Below, in pieces: positions 36,390 to 44,953 of a DNA stretch of 53,567 nucleotides (the stretch's first letter is position 1; each line of letters begins with the position of its first letter). The position numbers and the translations under genes were made by a program. Source of the stretch: Kiritimatiellaeota bacterium B1221 (GTDB lineage: Bacteria > Verrucomicrobiota > Kiritimatiellia > SS1-B-03-39 > UBA6053); contig JARHXX010000026.1 in NCBI GenBank assembly GCA_029269125.1, positions 1-53,567 of the forward strand, in the 5' to 3' direction. The notes beneath the pieces were generated by a model. The model was not told where the DNA came from. It searched no databases and saw nothing but the letters and a program-made list of their open reading frames with translations.

Positions 36390-37016
36390 TCAAGCGGAGC
36401 GCGTATTCGCGGTTCGCTTGGACGCATTGTTCGATGTTTCCTTGGTCATCTGCCGCAATTGAGATAATGCAACGGGTTCACTCGTAGAATCCAACATTTC
36501 TAAAACTTTGTCGCCACATTCCTGGGTAGACAATACAGAGGTATCCAGTTCTAAATCATAGAAATTTCCAGAGTTTTTATGCACGGTATCAAACTGCGTT
36601 TCCAAATTGGATAAAGCACCCTCGTCATCCTTTTGTTCGATTCGAATTCTTGCTTTCATCATTTCCAACGGGCATTTAAGCCCAATAAAATATGTTTGTA
36701 TATTTTCGAAATGCTTTAGCAGGTTATTCTCGACTAAAGGCTCCACAGTCAGCGTGTCCAGAATGATACTATGGCCTTCTCGAACAAGAGAGCTGGAACT
36801 AGCATACAATGCTGAAGCCCAGTTAAAATGAGGCCATTTAGATTTTGGTATTCCCACTAGCGCTGGCACCATCGTATGACAATAAAATGCATCCATCGAT
36901 AATATCAACGCAGGGAAATTTAATCTCAATTGAAGTTCTTCCGCCAAACTACTTTTGCCTGTCCTAGAAGGGCCATTGAGAATTATAGCTACAGGTTGTT
37001 TAATAGTATGCTTCAT
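36390..37016 (-). CDS. P-loop kinase, chloramphenicol phosphotransferase-like
   Basis: A 208-residue P-loop protein resembling the chloramphenicol phosphotransferase (CPT) group. Walker A is GPSRTGKS at residues 15-22, followed by FPALILSMDAFYC, where CPT-type enzymes carry a catalytic Asp. A lid region RIRIEQKDDEG lies near 125. CPT-like proteins phosphorylate small hydroxylated molecules; many members have no known substrate, and antibiotic resistance cannot be assumed. Composition is AT-richer than all neighbours, and the last ten codons form a strong hairpin (36391-36420). This suggests recent acquisition. The ATG at 37016 has no strong ribosome binding site. Confidence 0.7.
   Translation of the reverse strand: MKHTIKQPVAIILNGPSRTGKSSLAEELQLRLNFPALILSMDAFYCHTMVPALVGIPKSKWPHFNWASALYASSSSLVREGHSIILDTLTVEPLVENNLLKHFENIQTYFIGLKCPLEMMKARIRIEQKDDEGALSNLETQFDTVHKNSGNFYDLELDTSVLSTQECGDKVLEMLDSTSEPVALSQLRQMTKETSNNASKRTANTRSA
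36391..36420. repeat. Strong hairpin at the 3' end of the CPT-like gene
   Basis: CAAGCG and CGCTTG begin a stem of up to 13 pairs (one G-T pair and one G-G mismatch) around a 4-base TATT loop. It overlaps the final codons and stop of the gene. No T run follows on either strand, so it is not a standard terminator; it could be a recombination, REP-like or mRNA-stabilising element. Confidence 0.55.
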
Positions 37017-37097
37017 CTTGTTTAAGTGTGTTATCGAACATAATGTTAAACAACCATAAATTTACTGGTAAATTTACGCGTTCCTATATGATTTGAT

Positions 37098-37120
37098 AAA
37101 CTCCTGATTTGCAGGAGTTT
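37098..37120. repeat. Perfect 9-bp stem hairpin
   Basis: AAACTCCTG and CAGGAGTTT around a 5-base loop. It lies upstream of the CPT-like gene on its coding strand. The CAGGAG arm could mask or mimic a ribosome binding site; a terminator role is possible but there is no T run. Confidence 0.5.
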
Positions 37121-37395
37121 GGATTTTATAGAAAGATTCAGTACCCTCTCCGGTAAATTTTCAAGTAAATTTAGGCGTGAGTTTATGGGAGGGTGAATTT
37201 TTGAATTTCTACCGGCCAATCCTGTAAAAGAATTGCGAAAATTTTTTATCGGGAAATAAGATGATAGGATTTCCCGGTTGAAATTTCATTGTCCAACTGA
37301 CGCCTAACACCGGAGCGGTGTGTGGCACGAAGCACGGACAAGCGTCACTTACGAACAGATCCTTTAGGGGAATCAGGCGGCGACGCCACACGAAC

Positions 37396-37445
37396 CGCAA
37401 GGGTCACAATATGCAAAAGCGGCTAAACATATCCAGACCCTTGCG
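37396..37445. repeat. Perfect 10-bp inverted repeat downstream of the CE7 gene
   Basis: CGCAAGGGTC and GACCCTTGCG are exact complements separated by 30 bases. The nearer arm is 16 bases after the CE7 stop codon on the minus strand. The loop is long and no T run follows, so an insertion end or RNA fold is as likely as a terminator. Confidence 0.5.
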
Positions 37446-37460
37446 ACCTAACCCCTGACG

Positions 37461-38762
37461 CTATTTATCTTTCATCCCGACTTTCGTAGCGCCCGCCGGC
37501 GTCATGGTGAAAGACATATACGGTTTCATGGTGTAGCTATGGGTACAGCCCTGCTTCACTTCCATGGATTTATTTGCATGAGGGATTTCATTATAGACCG
37601 TCCACACGCCGGAGGGCGGACAGGTATAATCCCCGTAATTCGCAATCATATGAATTTTCGCCTGGGCACGGCGCACATGAAATACCGGATCGTAGTAGGC
37701 CAACGCATCCGTGTACTCCGGTTGCCAGCCTTCCATGCGGCCTCTGGTATCTCCACCCAAATCACAGCACCAGGGAGACCAGTTGTTGGTGCTACTCACA
37801 CCTTCAACCAAACCTGCACCCCACAGCCCCTGTAATCCGCCCTGACTGCCGCCATTGCTTTCCAAATTTTTTCCGTCCCACTCCGGGAGACTTTTTACAT
37901 ATTCAAATGCGCGCATGACCCGCAGGGACATGTCGTGAAAATACGCGGTTTCCGGATCCGAATTTTCTTCTTTATCAAACGCATACCCTTTCAGATCCTG
38001 TTTCAATTGATCGTAATAGGCATCCTCCCTGCCCAGCTCCATGCCGTGGGCATTCACGTTAAACACGATGGCATTGGTCGGCTTCCAGCCGGTGGGCATG
38101 TGTTTCCGCACCCCGTAACCGTGAAAGTAAACCGCCGCCTTCAGGGATCCCGGTTCGGCATTGACCGGCACCGAAAGATATCCGGTTACCGGCCTGTCTC
38201 CGGCACAGGCAATGCTGACCGCATACACTTTCACTTGCTCCGTCGAAACATCCAGCTCCTTTCGCTCCGCCTCCATGGGCACCGCCGCCAGTTTTTCCTT
38301 CATTCCCGCCCAGAATTCATCGAAATCCTCGGGCTCGCTACCGGCTTTTAGATTCTCCGGATCCACACAGGCCCCGCCGTCAAAAAAGATCTTCCCCTGC
38401 TTATTCTTTCCCCATCCTCCCACATACCCTTCCAACCTTTCTCCCTCCTCATCAAAGGCCTTCACTTGCAAACGCACAAACCCGGGCACATCCATTTGGG
38501 TGGTCACCTGCAGCCCCTCCACCCCGGCAATCCCCTCCCCTTTTTCGGTTTTTCCGTCGTCCCCGGTGCGTGTCCAGGTCAACTTCTTCCCGGCAATGGG
38601 TTCGCCATCATCCACCACTTTAAAAGTGAAAATCATTTCTTCGCCAGGCTCATAGATGGCCACATCTTTGTTCGTGCTACCTAAAATCGCAAAAGCGGAA
38701 GCAAAGAGCGTTTGCGGAAGAAAACCGAGCAGAAAAACAAGCAACAGAGAAGAATATTTCAT
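37461..38762 (-). CDS. Acetyl xylan esterase, CE7 family
   Basis: A 433-residue secreted esterase removing acetyl groups from xylan or xylo-oligosaccharides (CE7, cephalosporin C deacetylase fold). Signal peptide MKYSSLLLVFLLGFLPQTLFAS; residues 25-125 form an extra beta-sandwich domain; the hydrolase domain begins near residue 140. The catalytic triad is Ser306 (GGSQGG), Asp378 (NYGDYTCPP) and His408 (GCTHSY). It lies 56 bases after the MarC gene on the same strand. Fits the xylan theme of the 43-48 kb locus. The downstream region carries unusual inverted repeats. Confidence 0.9.
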   Translation of the reverse strand: MKYSSLLLVFLLGFLPQTLFASAFAILGSTNKDVAIYEPGEEMIFTFKVVDDGEPIAGKKLTWTRTGDDGKTEKGEGIAGVEGLQVTTQMDVPGFVRLQVKAFDEEGERLEGYVGGWGKNKQGKIFFDGGACVDPENLKAGSEPEDFDEFWAGMKEKLAAVPMEAERKELDVSTEQVKVYAVSIACAGDRPVTGYLSVPVNAEPGSLKAAVYFHGYGVRKHMPTGWKPTNAIVFNVNAHGMELGREDAYYDQLKQDLKGYAFDKEENSDPETAYFHDMSLRVMRAFEYVKSLPEWDGKNLESNGGSQGGLQGLWGAGLVEGVSSTNNWSPWCCDLGGDTRGRMEGWQPEYTDALAYYDPVFHVRRAQAKIHMIANYGDYTCPPSGVWTVYNEIPHANKSMEVKQGCTHSYTMKPYMSFTMTPAGATKVGMKDK

Positions 38763-38818
38763 AAGTGGGTATGAGGGATTGTGGGTTCGAATAAGGAGGA
38801 CACCTAAAAGAATAAAAT

Positions 38819-39418
38819 CTAAACAGCCAAATTAAAAAAGCTTTGAATACCAATCATTATCATCTGGGCAGCCATAGCCGTCAGGATGAGTCCGGTCAGT
38901 CGACTTAACACTGCAATCCCTTTGTCGCCCAGCATTTTTTGAATCACATCCGCCGAAAGCAGTACCAGCCCCATACAAAACACCGCGGCCAACATCGCCA
39001 AACAACCCGATAATTTTTCGGCGGCCTCAGACAATTCAGCCCCCTTTACCAACAAAATCCCAATGGTGGCCGGACCCACAATAATCGGGATCGCCAGCGG
39101 AACCACCGTGATCCCTCCACCTTCCGGCGCATTCATCGCCCCGCTACGTCCCTGCACCAAGTTGATTCCCGACAGCATTAACAAAATTCCCGCACCCACG
39201 CGGAAGGAATCCAAAGTAATCCCGAACAATATAAACAGCCGCCCGCCCAGAAAAAACAATATCAGGCAAATCACCGACACCGCAAGTGCAACGTTACAGG
39301 CCAGATGTTGACGCTGCGATGGACTGTAGCCTTCCGACAAAGTCAAAAACATGGTCAGAGCAAAAAACGGAGTCAGTACAAAAAACAGTTTAAGCCACAA
39401 ACTCAGAAATAAATCCAT
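38819..39418 (-). CDS. MarC-family integral membrane protein
   Basis: A 199-residue inner-membrane protein with six hydrophobic segments. Family blocks: FVLTPFFALTMFLTLSEG at the N-terminus, FGITLDSFRVGAGILLMLSGI near residue 68 and VPLAIPIIVGPATIGILLV near 105, the P-x-x-x-GPATI motif of MarC/YhgN proteins. Despite the name, MarC proteins are not proven drug-efflux pumps; the function is unknown. The ATG is preceded by AGGAGG at a 5-base spacing. The downstream neighbour is the CE7 esterase gene. Confidence 0.9.
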   Translation of the reverse strand: MDLFLSLWLKLFFVLTPFFALTMFLTLSEGYSPSQRQHLACNVALAVSVICLILFFLGGRLFILFGITLDSFRVGAGILLMLSGINLVQGRSGAMNAPEGGGITVVPLAIPIIVGPATIGILLVKGAELSEAAEKLSGCLAMLAAVFCMGLVLLSADVIQKMLGDKGIAVLSRLTGLILTAMAAQMIMIGIQSFFNLAV

Positions 39419-39514
39419 CCATGCCTCCTATCCCGCCCCCGGTGAAATCCAATCTTTTTAACCGCAGAGATTCAGCATGCTGCTTTAAAAAATCCTGTTT
39501 CAATCAGCACAGGA

Positions 39515-40288
39515 TTAGCGCTTCCCCCGGCAGACTAACAGGAACAGACCCAACGAAAACAACAAAAAGGTTGAAGGTTCAGGGATAACACTCAATGTGA
39601 AATCATGCACCTGTCCCACCACATTTGCCGAGGCCGACATCCCCACATTTCCGATATTCGAGGGATTGCTGGAATAGGCAAAGGTCATCCCTGCCGATCC
39701 GCCATTTAAATCCATTTGAGTGCCGTTAATATAGCCATCCACAGTCCAGTTCGCCACCGAAGTGTCCAACACCAGTTTTAAAGTCGCATTCGTGGTTGAA
39801 TTCCCGGTTACCTTACTGAGGTTGGTTCCGGTGGCCCCGCCAGCCCGCACGTTTGCCTCCCCGTTCCCCCGGAGGAAGATCCAGGGTCTCCCTTCCGTCC
39901 CTCCCCCCGCATAATATCCGCTTGAGCCCGTGACAGCCGTTTGACTAAATCCGATTCCATACCAATTTGTATCCGTGCTACTTATGGTAAGCGTCGCTTC
40001 AAGAGTGTATACATTCGGGTTGTTGCTGAAATAATTCGCTCCCAACTCAACTCCCCCCATTCCGTTGTTGATGGAAGCCGAACCCATGTAAGCATTTCCC
40101 CCGGAGACTTTCCACCCTTGATCCACCCCCGGACTGTAAGCCACCCAGGTGGCCCCCGTGTCAGGGGTATACCCGTTTAAAGACGAAGTCCCGGCCCCCT
40201 CAAAGCTGTCCGACACCAATACCTCTGCTGAAACATGTCCAAAAGAAAGCAACAGCAGGCTCAAAGTAAAACAAATACAATTATTCAT
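39515..40288 (-). CDS. PEP-CTERM surface protein
   Basis: A 257-residue exported protein. ATG at 40288 gives a clean signal peptide (MNNCICFTLSLLLLSFGHVSAE); the upstream ATG at 40357 would precede it with 23 unrelated residues. The middle is a Gly/Ser/Thr/Asn-rich beta-sandwich with LamG-like spacing (SFEGAGTSSLNGYTPDTGATWV). The sorting tail is IPEPSTFLLFSLGLFLLV then CRGKR. Predicted to be processed by an exosortase encoded elsewhere. An imperfect dyad with TCACTA/TAGTGA arms (40344-40366) lies upstream and may be regulatory. Confidence 0.85.
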   Translation of the reverse strand: MNNCICFTLSLLLLSFGHVSAEVLVSDSFEGAGTSSLNGYTPDTGATWVAYSPGVDQGWKVSGGNAYMGSASINNGMGGVELGANYFSNNPNVYTLEATLTISSTDTNWYGIGFSQTAVTGSSGYYAGGGTEGRPWIFLRGNGEANVRAGGATGTNLSKVTGNSTTNATLKLVLDTSVANWTVDGYINGTQMDLNGGSAGMTFAYSSNPSNIGNVGMSASANVVGQVHDFTLSVIPEPSTFLLFSLGLFLLVCRGKR

Positions 40289-40555
40289 ACATAAAAAATA
40301 CCGTGAACCCGGCTGAGAGTAAAGAGCAGTTTTAGATCCAAATTCACTAAAATACATTTATAGTGATGTTGAAGTACTGAAAAAGGAACGTCTGATGTAT
40401 CGGGTTTCAATTACCCTACCGATACCGGGCCTCATGAATTCCGTCCTTTTCGCCACCCGGTCAACAGGCGCCCACAATCCCGCTTGCGTTCTGTTCATTT
40501 CTATGACTAAGAGGACATACAACGCATAACCCTGCCGCAGCACACCCAAAAAATC

Positions 40556-41023
40556 ATGAAACATAAATTTTTTCTGACTGTCCTTTTTGTCCTTCTCCCT
40601 TTACTCACCCATGCCGACAGCAGCCTCACCGCCTATGCCAGCTATTGGGATACCGACAAGGCGGGAGAAGGTGACGGATATGGTGCACGGCTGAAAAGCA
40701 CCTTTCTTGCATTCGGATCTGTCGAGATCCGGGGCGGAGCCATTGATATGGATGACAATATCACCACCCTGTACCCGGTGGACCTCTCTGTCAATGTGCG
40801 CATCCCCTTTCTGATTTCCCCCTACGCAGGCGTGGGCGCAGGGTACACCTTTGTGGACAGTCCCCGCCCCGCCTACAACGACATGAACACCCTCTACGCC
40901 CACCTCGGTCTTGAAGTCACCTTTGTCTGGTTCGGCCTCATGGCGGAAGTCCGCGCCGTCGATGCCGAAGACAATGATTTCGACGGCGTAAGCGGAAATG
41001 TCGGGGTGCTGATTAAGTGGTAA
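40556..41023 (+). CDS. Small outer-membrane beta-barrel protein
   Basis: A 155-residue exported protein: signal peptide MKHKFFLTVLFVLLPLLTHA, then about eight amphipathic strands (SLTAYASYWDTD, GYGARLKSTFL, VNVRIPFLISPYAGVGAGYTF) and an aromatic C-terminus (VGVLIKW). This is the layout of a small YfaZ-like barrel. No enzymatic motif; function unknown. Divergent from the PEP-CTERM gene at 40288 and convergent, 7 bases apart, with the heparinase-like gene. Confidence 0.75.
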   Translation: MKHKFFLTVLFVLLPLLTHADSSLTAYASYWDTDKAGEGDGYGARLKSTFLAFGSVEIRGGAIDMDDNITTLYPVDLSVNVRIPFLISPYAGVGAGYTFVDSPRPAYNDMNTLYAHLGLEVTFVWFGLMAEVRAVDAEDNDFDGVSGNVGVLIKW

Positions 41024-41030
41024 AACAAAT

Positions 41031-43019
41031 TCACTTCTTGATCACGCCCACCTTCTCCGCCTGTTGCGGATGAAAAAAAGTGACAGGCGACTCCACCATT
41101 AGAAGCGATTTTTTTTGAAAAGCAAAGCGGGTCGCGTTCTTCACAAAATAGGCATCTAGCACCCCCGATTTTTCCCGGGCATAGCAGAAATCCCCCTGAA
41201 AAAGATAACCGCCCACGGACGTGATTTTGTCAGGACGTCCCAGCCATAAAGTGTCCACGACCCCATCTGGAAACGTAATTTGGATCGCATTCGTCCCTTC
41301 GGGAAAATCAAAGGCCTCCACTTCCGGCTGCCCTTTGAGCCGCGGCAACAGCAAGGTCAGCAGTTCTCGTTTCCCCTCCGCCCCCGCATGAAAAACCGCT
41401 TCCAAACGGAAGTGCTTTCCGGATTTGGGGGTGCGTTGTAAATCACCTGAGGCCACCAAATCCTGCTTCACTTCATCCGCTGGGGTCACATATACCACGT
41501 CCAGACTTAAATCTTTGTGTTCCGTGTGATGGTCCAGCACCGAACGGTAATGAGCTCCGCTGATCAGCACCTCCGCCTTTTGTTCAGAGGCAGGCTGCAA
41601 ATACAAATGGATCTTATCCCCCGGCGCGGCATCCACTTCATCATAAATCACAAAATAGCCGGGCACCCCATCCCGTCCGTGGATCAGGAACAGGTTGCGT
41701 AAAAAGTGATCATCCCCCAGCGCCCTGCCCGAATCGCCACAGGCATAATCGAATCCCTCAGCCATCAAACCCTCCACCAATCCCGCGCCGGTTTTGGATT
41801 TGTGACGCTGACCATTGATACTGAGGGTATTGTTTTTATCTGGCGCACGCGTGGGCTCTCCCAACCATCCGCCATTCACCAGCACCCGTTCTCCATAAGC
41901 GGCCAGGGATATGTGATTCACCTCTTCGTGGGTATGCCATTCCGCCCTTTGGGTAATGTTGTAAAGCATGGCTCCGAAACTAAACGGAGAATCCGCCGAC
42001 TCCCGAAAGACCGCCGCCCCCTCCCAAAAGAGCTGACTTTGGGGCACCACCGCTTCCGGCAGCGGCTCTTTCATCAGCAGATAGGGCAACAGATGTCCGG
42101 GTGCCTCCGTTCCATCCAAAAGCCAAGCGGCATACGCAGCAGCTTGTTCATCAAACCTGCCGACCCGCCAAAGCAATGCCGAAGTCCCTCTGCGCCAACC
42201 CGGCCCGACATCCCCAAACAAATGATTTTTCCTGGCGGGCGTAATAGCGGCGGAAAACAGAAAGCGGTAAAACTTTTTTAAAAGCGGATCCTCATAATAT
42301 CGATTGTCCAGCCCCGTGAACTCCAGCACATCCGCATAGGCACCTTTCTGAGGACGGTCATCCCCCGCCCCCAAACGGGCAAAAGCATAACCCGGCGAAA
42401 CCGTACTCACCCCGTCATCCGTCATTTGCTGGGTAACCCGTTTGTAATAGATATTATCCGGGCCCTTACGGACCCCCTTGTAAATTTCCCAGGTTCCAAA
42501 GGTGCCCATACGCGCGGCCGGCCAGGCCCCCTGCTTGGGAATTTTGTTAATCTGTTGGGCAATCACATCTTCACATGCCAAAACCTCCTCCTCGGACAGG
42601 TCCGCATAAACAATATCCAAAGCCAAAATACAGGTAAACGCCGCCCCCATCGGCTCCACCACCCCCAACCATTCCTTTTTCGGATTAAAGTCCACTTGCG
42701 ACAGTCCATCCAGAATCACCTCCTTCACTCTTTGCGCATGCCGGTCCTCTCGGTCCGGCTCCAATATATATGCCAGCCCCACCGCCCCCATGTAGATTTG
42801 TAATTCCCGGGGACGTTTAAATTCCGGCATTTCCCCCCGGGAAATTTTCAGGGCTTTGGCTTTCATCCCTGTCCAAGGCTCCTGTGCCGCCCGGGCCCGC
42901 AACGCGGGAAACTGATCACGGGTACACAATAAAAAAGGGTGGTTAGGCAGCTGGCACATAACGAACCCTGGGAAAATATTCAGGAAGAAGAATGAAAGGA
43001 AAATATAAGTACGACGCAT
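41031..43019 (-). CDS. Heparinase II/III-like polysaccharide lyase
   Basis: A 662-residue secreted protein with signal peptide (MRRTYIFLSFFFLNIFPG to the Cys/Gln cleavage region). Residues about 60-330 are an (alpha/alpha)6 barrel of the alginate-lyase type. Residues about 340-650 are the heparinase II/III beta-sandwich, with AEWHTHEEVNHISLAAYGERVLVNGGW around 365-390; the His-rich stretch and the NGGW/DPG-like loop are the family core. Members cleave uronic-acid-containing polysaccharides by beta-elimination. It lies 141 bases downstream of the GH10 gene on the same strand and may share the LacI-controlled transcript or have its own promoter in that gap. Confidence 0.85.
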   Translation of the reverse strand: MRRTYIFLSFFFLNIFPGFVMCQLPNHPFLLCTRDQFPALRARAAQEPWTGMKAKALKISRGEMPEFKRPRELQIYMGAVGLAYILEPDREDRHAQRVKEVILDGLSQVDFNPKKEWLGVVEPMGAAFTCILALDIVYADLSEEEVLACEDVIAQQINKIPKQGAWPAARMGTFGTWEIYKGVRKGPDNIYYKRVTQQMTDDGVSTVSPGYAFARLGAGDDRPQKGAYADVLEFTGLDNRYYEDPLLKKFYRFLFSAAITPARKNHLFGDVGPGWRRGTSALLWRVGRFDEQAAAYAAWLLDGTEAPGHLLPYLLMKEPLPEAVVPQSQLFWEGAAVFRESADSPFSFGAMLYNITQRAEWHTHEEVNHISLAAYGERVLVNGGWLGEPTRAPDKNNTLSINGQRHKSKTGAGLVEGLMAEGFDYACGDSGRALGDDHFLRNLFLIHGRDGVPGYFVIYDEVDAAPGDKIHLYLQPASEQKAEVLISGAHYRSVLDHHTEHKDLSLDVVYVTPADEVKQDLVASGDLQRTPKSGKHFRLEAVFHAGAEGKRELLTLLLPRLKGQPEVEAFDFPEGTNAIQITFPDGVVDTLWLGRPDKITSVGGYLFQGDFCYAREKSGVLDAYFVKNATRFAFQKKSLLMVESPVTFFHPQQAEKVGVIKK

Positions 43020-43160
43020 CAGGAGAAAGTATAAAAGGGCCGCCCCGAATGCAAGTGCCTTGGATATTCCATGTATGCCCGGAATACAGCGCTCTCAGGA
43101 TACTCTCCATACATATTATATTCTTTTACCAACGCTGTGCCAGAAAACCGCGATCGATAC

Positions 43161-44936
43161 TTACTTCTCTTCTTCCGCCCCGTGGGAATTTGCCATGTGA
43201 ATAATTTCTATGGTGTTACCTTCCGCTTTCTCAACGGAAACCTTTCGTAAAGTCGTTCCCGTATCCGTTTCCACCTGCAGGACATACTCTCCGAAAAACA
43301 CCCGGCTTTCCACCCAACCCTCTGGATCTGTTCGGGTCCGACTTCTGGACCACCACTGATTAAAAACCAAATCTCTCCAGGTGTACCCCGCGGGTTTCAA
43401 CGACCAGTCCTGATGATAAAGTGCACACCGGGGCTTATAATGCTTTCCTTCCCAAAACCCCCAAATCAGAATGCCTTCAACCTTCGGATGCGAGAAATAC
43501 AGGGTCATGAGATCCCGTAAATAATCCGCCTGCAGCTCATCGGATTCCACATCCACATCAAGTTCAGTGATTTGCATCGGAAGTCCGAATTCTCCAAACC
43601 TTTCCAACAAGTTCCATATTTTTTCAGGAGATGTAAGCGTCGTTGCGAAATGGCTTTGGAAACCGATTCCCTCCAGTGGCGCCTTTTGGTCCAGTAAAAA
43701 CCCGATGGTTTCTTCATAGTGCTGCTGATGCGATATATCCGCCCCTCCTCCACTTAAAATACCGTAATCATTGATAAATAATTTTGCATCCGGGGCGGAT
43801 GCCTTCGCAACCCTGAACCACTCACTCATTTCTGATTTCCCCAGTATATCCATCGCATCGTGATTATCATATGGCTCATTCAGCACATCCCATTGCTGCA
43901 CCAGATTTCCAACGGTTGAAGCAATATCCCGAACATGGTCGCGTATATATTCGCTCAGCGCCTCCGGAGAATTTTCGTAAACCTCCGCCCTGTACATTTT
44001 TTTAAACGAAGGCCATACCAGCACATGACCCCGCACCTCAATATCACGGGCAGCCAGCCACGCCAACGCCTTCAACGCCTGGTCAGGGCGCAGTTTCCAG
44101 GGCGCCCATTTCAAATCATTCTCCAACACCACCCGGTTAAAATTCTGCGAAACCACTTCCTGGTAACGGTGAGCATCCGGCGTGTCAGAAAGCAAAAGGG
44201 AGGCGTCTACGGCCGAACCGAATGCAAATGCATGCCGCAGCTGCTGAATAACCACGGATGCATCGGGAACCGGTTGCCCGTTTTCATCAACGACATGAAT
44301 TCGAAGCGGCGCTTTTCGGAGCTCCTCAATACGCGCCCGAGCGTCTTTCCGCCACTGCGCACCCGGCTCACGGCCGGCATAAGTGACTTCACTTTTCTCC
44401 AGACGTTCCGGAGAAACCCGTCCATATGATTTCAGCGACACGTTTCGTATCTCAATCTTTTGTTCCCGGTTTCCGAATGCAAGGATCACAGAGCTGCCTT
44501 CCGGAGAGAATTTTTCCGGAGTCACAAACGGGAAATATAGGGTCGTCCACTCTTGGGGAACAGAGCGCTCGATCCTCAAAATTTTCGCATGCGGCGGGGT
44601 TGATTTCTGCAAAGCCGCAAGTACCCACCCCTCCCCGGACTCATCCACGGCAGTCACTGTCCGCACATCCAAACACAATTGCAGGGTCTCCCCGGGATTC
44701 CAGTGCTGCTGCACCGGAAACACCAACTGGATATCACTCCAATGCCCCGGATGCGAAACATTGACCGAGCGGATACCTTCTGCATATTCTGTCCTGCCTG
44801 TGTCTGTTTTTGTTAGGAACTTTGCCTTTTCCAGAACAGGAAGTAACTCTACCTGTTCAGCAGACACCCCCAAACAAAATATGCCTGCGCATAAACCCAA
44901 TATGAAAAAGTTTTTACTGAATGTAGGTACGTGCAT
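43161..44936 (-). CDS. GH10 endo-1,4-beta-xylanase with N-terminal carbohydrate-binding-like domain
   Basis: A 591-residue secreted xylanase cutting internal xylan linkages. Signal peptide: residues 1-27 (MHVPTFSKNFFILGLCAGIF). Residues about 30-175 resemble a CBM4/9-type beta-sandwich, and the GH10 barrel spans 225-535. The acid/base Glu354 lies in WDVLNEPYDN and the nucleophile Glu458 in QITELDVDV; LVWPSFK replaces the usual LVWHSQ. The ATG at 44936 has AAAGGA at 9 bases; an ATG at 44957 overlapping the deacetylase stop (ATGA) would add seven residues. Part of the LacI-controlled minus-strand operon. No cohesin, dockerin or PEP-CTERM tail. Confidence 0.93.
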   Translation of the reverse strand: MHVPTFSKNFFILGLCAGIFCLGVSAEQVELLPVLEKAKFLTKTDTGRTEYAEGIRSVNVSHPGHWSDIQLVFPVQQHWNPGETLQLCLDVRTVTAVDESGEGWVLAALQKSTPPHAKILRIERSVPQEWTTLYFPFVTPEKFSPEGSSVILAFGNREQKIEIRNVSLKSYGRVSPERLEKSEVTYAGREPGAQWRKDARARIEELRKAPLRIHVVDENGQPVPDASVVIQQLRHAFAFGSAVDASLLLSDTPDAHRYQEVVSQNFNRVVLENDLKWAPWKLRPDQALKALAWLAARDIEVRGHVLVWPSFKKMYRAEVYENSPEALSEYIRDHVRDIASTVGNLVQQWDVLNEPYDNHDAMDILGKSEMSEWFRVAKASAPDAKLFINDYGILSGGGADISHQQHYEETIGFLLDQKAPLEGIGFQSHFATTLTSPEKIWNLLERFGEFGLPMQITELDVDVESDELQADYLRDLMTLYFSHPKVEGILIWGFWEGKHYKPRCALYHQDWSLKPAGYTWRDLVFNQWWSRSRTRTDPEGWVESRVFFGEYVLQVETDTGTTLRKVSVEKAEGNTIEIIHMANSHGAEEEK

Positions 44937-44953
44937 ACGTGAAGGTCCTTTTG

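Larger units (their letters stand above)
37017..37460. other. Non-coding region with nested inverted repeats
   Basis: 444 bases without a credible gene. The left part (37017-37250) is very AT-rich with repeated GTAAATTTA-type words around 37060-37080 and 37152-37172 and a perfect hairpin at 37098-37120. The right part (37300-37450) is GC-rich and has ACACCG-GAG-CGGTGT at 37307-37321, GTGTGGC/GCCACAC arms at 37320-37326 and 37385-37391, and a perfect 10-bp inverted repeat at 37396-37445. RCCTAAC words occur at 37302 and 37446 in the same orientation. A 63-codon frame at 37209-37400 lacks coding character. The region may be a structured RNA or the remnant of an inserted element. Confidence 0.5.

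Noticed and set aside
36391..36420. Terminator for the CPT-like gene
   Set aside because: Stem is strong but overlaps the coding end and no T run follows on either strand.
36390..37016. Antibiotic-resistance gene (chloramphenicol phosphotransferase)
   Set aside because: Only the P-loop fold and general layout support it; most CPT-like proteins have unknown substrates, so resistance is not claimed.
37209..37400. 63-codon minus-strand frame
   Set aside because: It runs through the inverted-repeat region, has no ribosome binding site and no protein-like composition.
37302..37452. Integron attC site suggested by two RCCTAAC words
   Set aside because: The words lie in the same orientation and no complementary GTTRRRY end exists at the right distance; no integrase is present.
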